From assembly GCF_041740695.1 (NCBI RefSeq), contig NZ_JBGSLK010000020.1, positions 1 to 64,000 on the forward strand: a stretch of DNA of 64,000 bases, read 5' to 3'. The notes under the pieces were generated by a model. That model did not search any database. It had not been told where the DNA came from and was given only the letters and a program-made list of their open reading frames with translations. This DNA comes from Haliscomenobacter sp041740695 (GTDB lineage Bacteria > Bacteroidota > Bacteroidia > Chitinophagales > Saprospiraceae). Position 1 is the first letter of the stretch; the number at the start of each line of letters is the position of its first letter. The translations under genes and the position numbers were made by a program. Positions 62,074 through 64,000 of the stretch are shown here, piece after piece.

Positions 62074-63030
62074 TTACCAAGTTCTAGTTTTAAGCAGTTC
62101 CTCCACCCGCTCGGGGGATACCGGAAGTTTCATTTTGTTGTCTTTCAGCCACAGAGAAAAATCTTTCTCAATCTCATCGGTCCAACGGCTGTCGATTTGG
62201 CCAGCGGTGTATTTTTTCTCCCGCAATCTTGCGTGGCCAAACATGTCTCTTAGCCGAACGATTTCTGAAGATTCAACCACTTGTTGGGCCAGGTGTGCCG
62301 GAATAAAAATGATGCCTCCATCTCTGGCCAGTACCACGTCGCCTGGTATTACGGTAGCTGCCCCAATCCGAGTGGGTGTGTTGATGCCAATCAAAGTGGT
62401 ATTCAATCGGGGCACCCGGTCATTGGGGCCGATGCTGCCAAAGTGATGCGAGGGATGGTAAGTTTTGAAATAGGCGGTAAAGCCTTCTATTTCTTTCATT
62501 CCGTTTACATCTCTAACCGGGCCGTCATAGACCATTCCATTTCCAGATCTGGCAAAAATGGAGTTGGCCAGGTTGTCACCCACGGTTGGGCCATCAATTT
62601 CAGCACCGTGGTGGTCTACCACATACACGTCACCGGGTTGGAGCATGTCGATAGGCCAGGCATTGGGGGAGAGTATCCGTCCATCCTTTTTACCTTTTTC
62701 CTGAATGGCCTTGTGGATGTCAGGTCTGCCAGGAATAAAGGTGGCCGTTAAAGCTCTGCCGACCAATACTCCTTCGGGGTGGACTTGCAACCAGTTTCCT
62801 TCGTATTGGTAGTTGAAACCAGCGCCTCGACAGGTCGCCCAGGCTTCCTCAAGGGTGACCGATTTCATTCTTTTTAAAATGTCGTCGGAAACTTTGGGCC
62901 TCCCGTCAGCCAATCGTTCTCCTTTCCATTCCGGGGTGAGAAAGGCCATTTCTTCTTTGGAGCTTTGCTGCGCCTGAAGCATCAGCGGGAGCATTGCTAA
63001 AAGGCCCCAAAACTTGATCAAGGTTTTCAT
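62074..63030 (-). CDS. Sec-exported RraA-like / 4-hydroxy-4-methyl-2-oxoglutarate aldolase family protein
   Basis: 318 aa from the ATG at 63028-63030, with a clear Sec signal (LLAMLPLMLQAQQS). The RraA fold is seen at ~60-250: GDVYVVDHHGAEIDGPTVGDNLANSIFARSG (shown here only as GDVYVVDHHG and DNLANSIFARSG), DGPVRDVNGM and DVVLARDGGIIFIP. RraA family members are 2-keto-acid aldolases or lyases or RNase E regulators; exported versions are rare. With the enolase-type dehydratase it would cleave the 2-keto-3-deoxy acid. First gene of this minus-strand pair. Confidence 0.85.
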   Translation of the reverse strand: MKTLIKFWGLLAMLPLMLQAQQSSKEEMAFLTPEWKGERLADGRPKVSDDILKRMKSVTLEEAWATCRGAGFNYQYEGNWLQVHPEGVLVGRALTATFIPGRPDIHKAIQEKGKKDGRILSPNAWPIDMLQPGDVYVVDHHGAEIDGPTVGDNLANSIFARSGNGMVYDGPVRDVNGMKEIEGFTAYFKTYHPSHHFGSIGPNDRVPRLNTTLIGINTPTRIGAATVIPGDVVLARDGGIIFIPAHLAQQVVESSEIVRLRDMFGHARLREKKYTAGQIDSRWTDEIEKDFSLWLKDNKMKLPVSPERVEELLKTRTW

Positions 63031-63049
63031 GTTGAAAAATATTTTAATG

Positions 63050-63064
63050 TTTGTTTGTTTGTTC
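63050..63064. repeat. TTTG tandem repeat before the RraA-like gene
   Basis: Four TTTG units in the divergent 164-bp region between the RraA-like gene and the cupin gene. On the minus strand they read CAAA, so no promoter box is implied. Confidence 0.6.
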
Positions 63065-63194
63065 AAAATAGGTTAAAGCAAGGTTAAGGAATTGAACTCA
63101 ATTAAGCAAAATAATAACTGTTTTTTTTACAATTATTGAATTTAGAATGAAATAAAATTGCTAGATTCATCCCATAAACAAAACATTATAAATC

Positions 63195-64000
63195 ATGAGT
63201 GGCCAAAGATTCAACAAAATTTTTTTTCAGCCCATTTTGTTAGCTGTGATTGTCACAGCAATGACGGGGTGTACCTCTTCTCCTGAACCAGCGTGGCAGA
63301 AGCTTAACCAGGAGCTAATCAGTGAACACAATTTGAAAGTGCGCAATCTTACTGGATTGCCAGCAAACGATATTGAGTCAAACCTGAAACACGGACAAGT
63401 TACCAATCTTAATCAGGTAGATAGTATTGATTTAGCCCCAGGGGTTAAGGCAAAAATCTTCTGGGGAACAGGCACAATGGTGAGCGTCATTGAACTGGCA
63501 CCTAACGCAAAAATCCCCGAAGAGAACTTGTCAGCTGAAAGGTTTGCCTTTGTGCTTGAAGGTTCCATCGACCAATTGATCAATGGAAAATCCCTTACCC
63601 TTGTTTCCAAAGAAAGAGAAGCTCCTGATGGCACTCATAGCGGTACGCCCCGTGTCGATTTTGTCTATTTGGAAAAAGGAAGCAAAAGCGCTGTGACCGC
63701 GGGTAGTGCAGGAGCCAAATTATTGGAGATTTACAGCCCCTTCCGGCTGGATTATCTTGAAAAAGCGGGCGTTACGAATCTACCGACAAAAATGGCAGAG
63801 CTTACCAATACGGCGAAACCAAATGTAAAACCGAATCAGGTTTACGATTTGTACGATTTTCAACTTACCGAACTTGCTCCTGGCGCTTATTCCAGACTCA
63901 TTGCGGGCAAGAACACCCAGTTTAGTTTTGTTTCGATGGAACCGGGATCAGTTTTTGGACATCACATCCACCCTGAGGAACAAATGATGATGGCATTAAG
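63195..64000 (+). CDS. Cupin-domain lipoprotein (3' end beyond the window)
   Basis: At least 268 codons are visible from the ATG at 63195 (no stop before the end). Lipoprotein signal with the lipobox VTAMTGC. It contains two cupin-like beta regions; the second shows the metal-binding HHIHPEEQ near the window end (~residues 257-264). Cupins of this sort occur as sugar isomerases, epimerases or binding proteins. It is divergent from the enolase/RraA pair and shares its 164-bp regulatory region. An exported bicupin beside exported sugar-acid enzymes suggests an isomerisation or degradation step outside the cytoplasm. Confidence 0.8.
   Translation, partial: MSGQRFNKIFFQPILLAVIVTAMTGCTSSPEPAWQKLNQELISEHNLKVRNLTGLPANDIESNLKHGQVTNLNQVDSIDLAPGVKAKIFWGTGTMVSVIELAPNAKIPEENLSAERFAFVLEGSIDQLINGKSLTLVSKEREAPDGTHSGTPRVDFVYLEKGSKSAVTAGSAGAKLLEIYSPFRLDYLEKAGVTNLPTKMAELTNTAKPNVKPNQVYDLYDFQLTELAPGAYSRLIAGKNTQFSFVSMEPGSVFGHHIHPEEQMMMAL

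Noticed and set aside
1..64000. Possible tRNA, rRNA, CRISPR array or insertion sequence
   Set aside because: No cloverleaf-like or CCA-ended sequence, rRNA-like stretch, regularly spaced repeat-spacer array or transposase motif was seen. The tandem repeats found lack unique spacers.

Overview
The window reads as chromosome of a free-living, menaquinone-using member of the Bacteroidota, probably of the Saprospiria (Haliscomenobacter-like). This is inferred from a SusC/SusD pair, TonB receptors, many lipoproteins with a Cys lipobox, TAnnTTTG-type -7 promoter boxes, a ParA-ParB-DUF5683 block and futalosine-pathway menaquinone genes. GC content is moderate and coding density high. I see no rRNA, tRNA, CRISPR array, transposase or prophage gene.

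Layout. 0.1-2.3 kb: a two-gene Fe-S/cytochrome-b-like oxidoreductase operon on the minus strand. 2.4-9.4 kb: a PyrR-like phosphoribosyltransferase, a secreted cohesin-like protein, galactokinase, a SWIM-SNF2 helicase, a saccharopine-dehydrogenase-like reductase and a small membrane protein. 9.5-15.5 kb: a DUF4260 protein, a large exported TolB-amidohydrolase, a TPR protein and a FucP-type sugar transporter. 15.7-23.1 kb: a CcoI-type copper ATPase, an envelope protein/lipoprotein pair and a 601-aa acyl-CoA dehydrogenase. 23.2-30.6 kb, minus strand: TonB receptor, small membrane protein, GDPD lipoprotein, a subtilase and a 4-helix membrane sensor-like protein. 30.8-33.3 kb: HAD phosphatase, then a YCII/ECF42 sigma pair. 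33.3-40.5 kb, minus strand: patatin, DUF5683, ParB, ParA, UPF0173 hydrolase, SppA. 40.6-49.0 kb: Ppk1, IlvC, a glycosyltransferase, then MqnE, a histidine phosphatase, MqnA and MsrA. 49.1-53.2 kb, minus strand: a tightly packed four-gene operon (CrtC/AttH-like protein, ABC ATPase, ABC permease, and an unusual methyltransferase/Lgt-like fusion). 53.4-55.5 kb: UPF0158 protein and acyl-CoA ligase. 55.9-64.0 kb: SusC/SusD followed by a Tat-exported enolase-superfamily enzyme, a Sec-exported RraA-like protein and a cupin lipoprotein cut by the window edge.

How parts may work together. Acyl-CoA ligase, acyl-CoA dehydrogenase and the Fe-S/cytochrome pair could form one fatty-acid oxidation route feeding electrons to menaquinone. 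An 18-bp palindrome differing at only two positions sits just upstream of both the dehydrogenase and the Fe-S pair. The last 8 kb look like an outer-membrane uptake system coupled to sugar-acid chemistry outside the cytoplasm.

The most striking non-coding signal is the density of long inverted repeats: about 17 intergenic hairpins or repeat patches, many with arms of 20-50 bp. They fall into several sequence families. Two of them share a 23-nt loop while having unrelated stems, both in the leader of the gene downstream. In two genes (ppk and the GDPD gene) a heptamer repeat of the GTGAAAA type has run into the reading frame and supplies the last residues and the stop codon.
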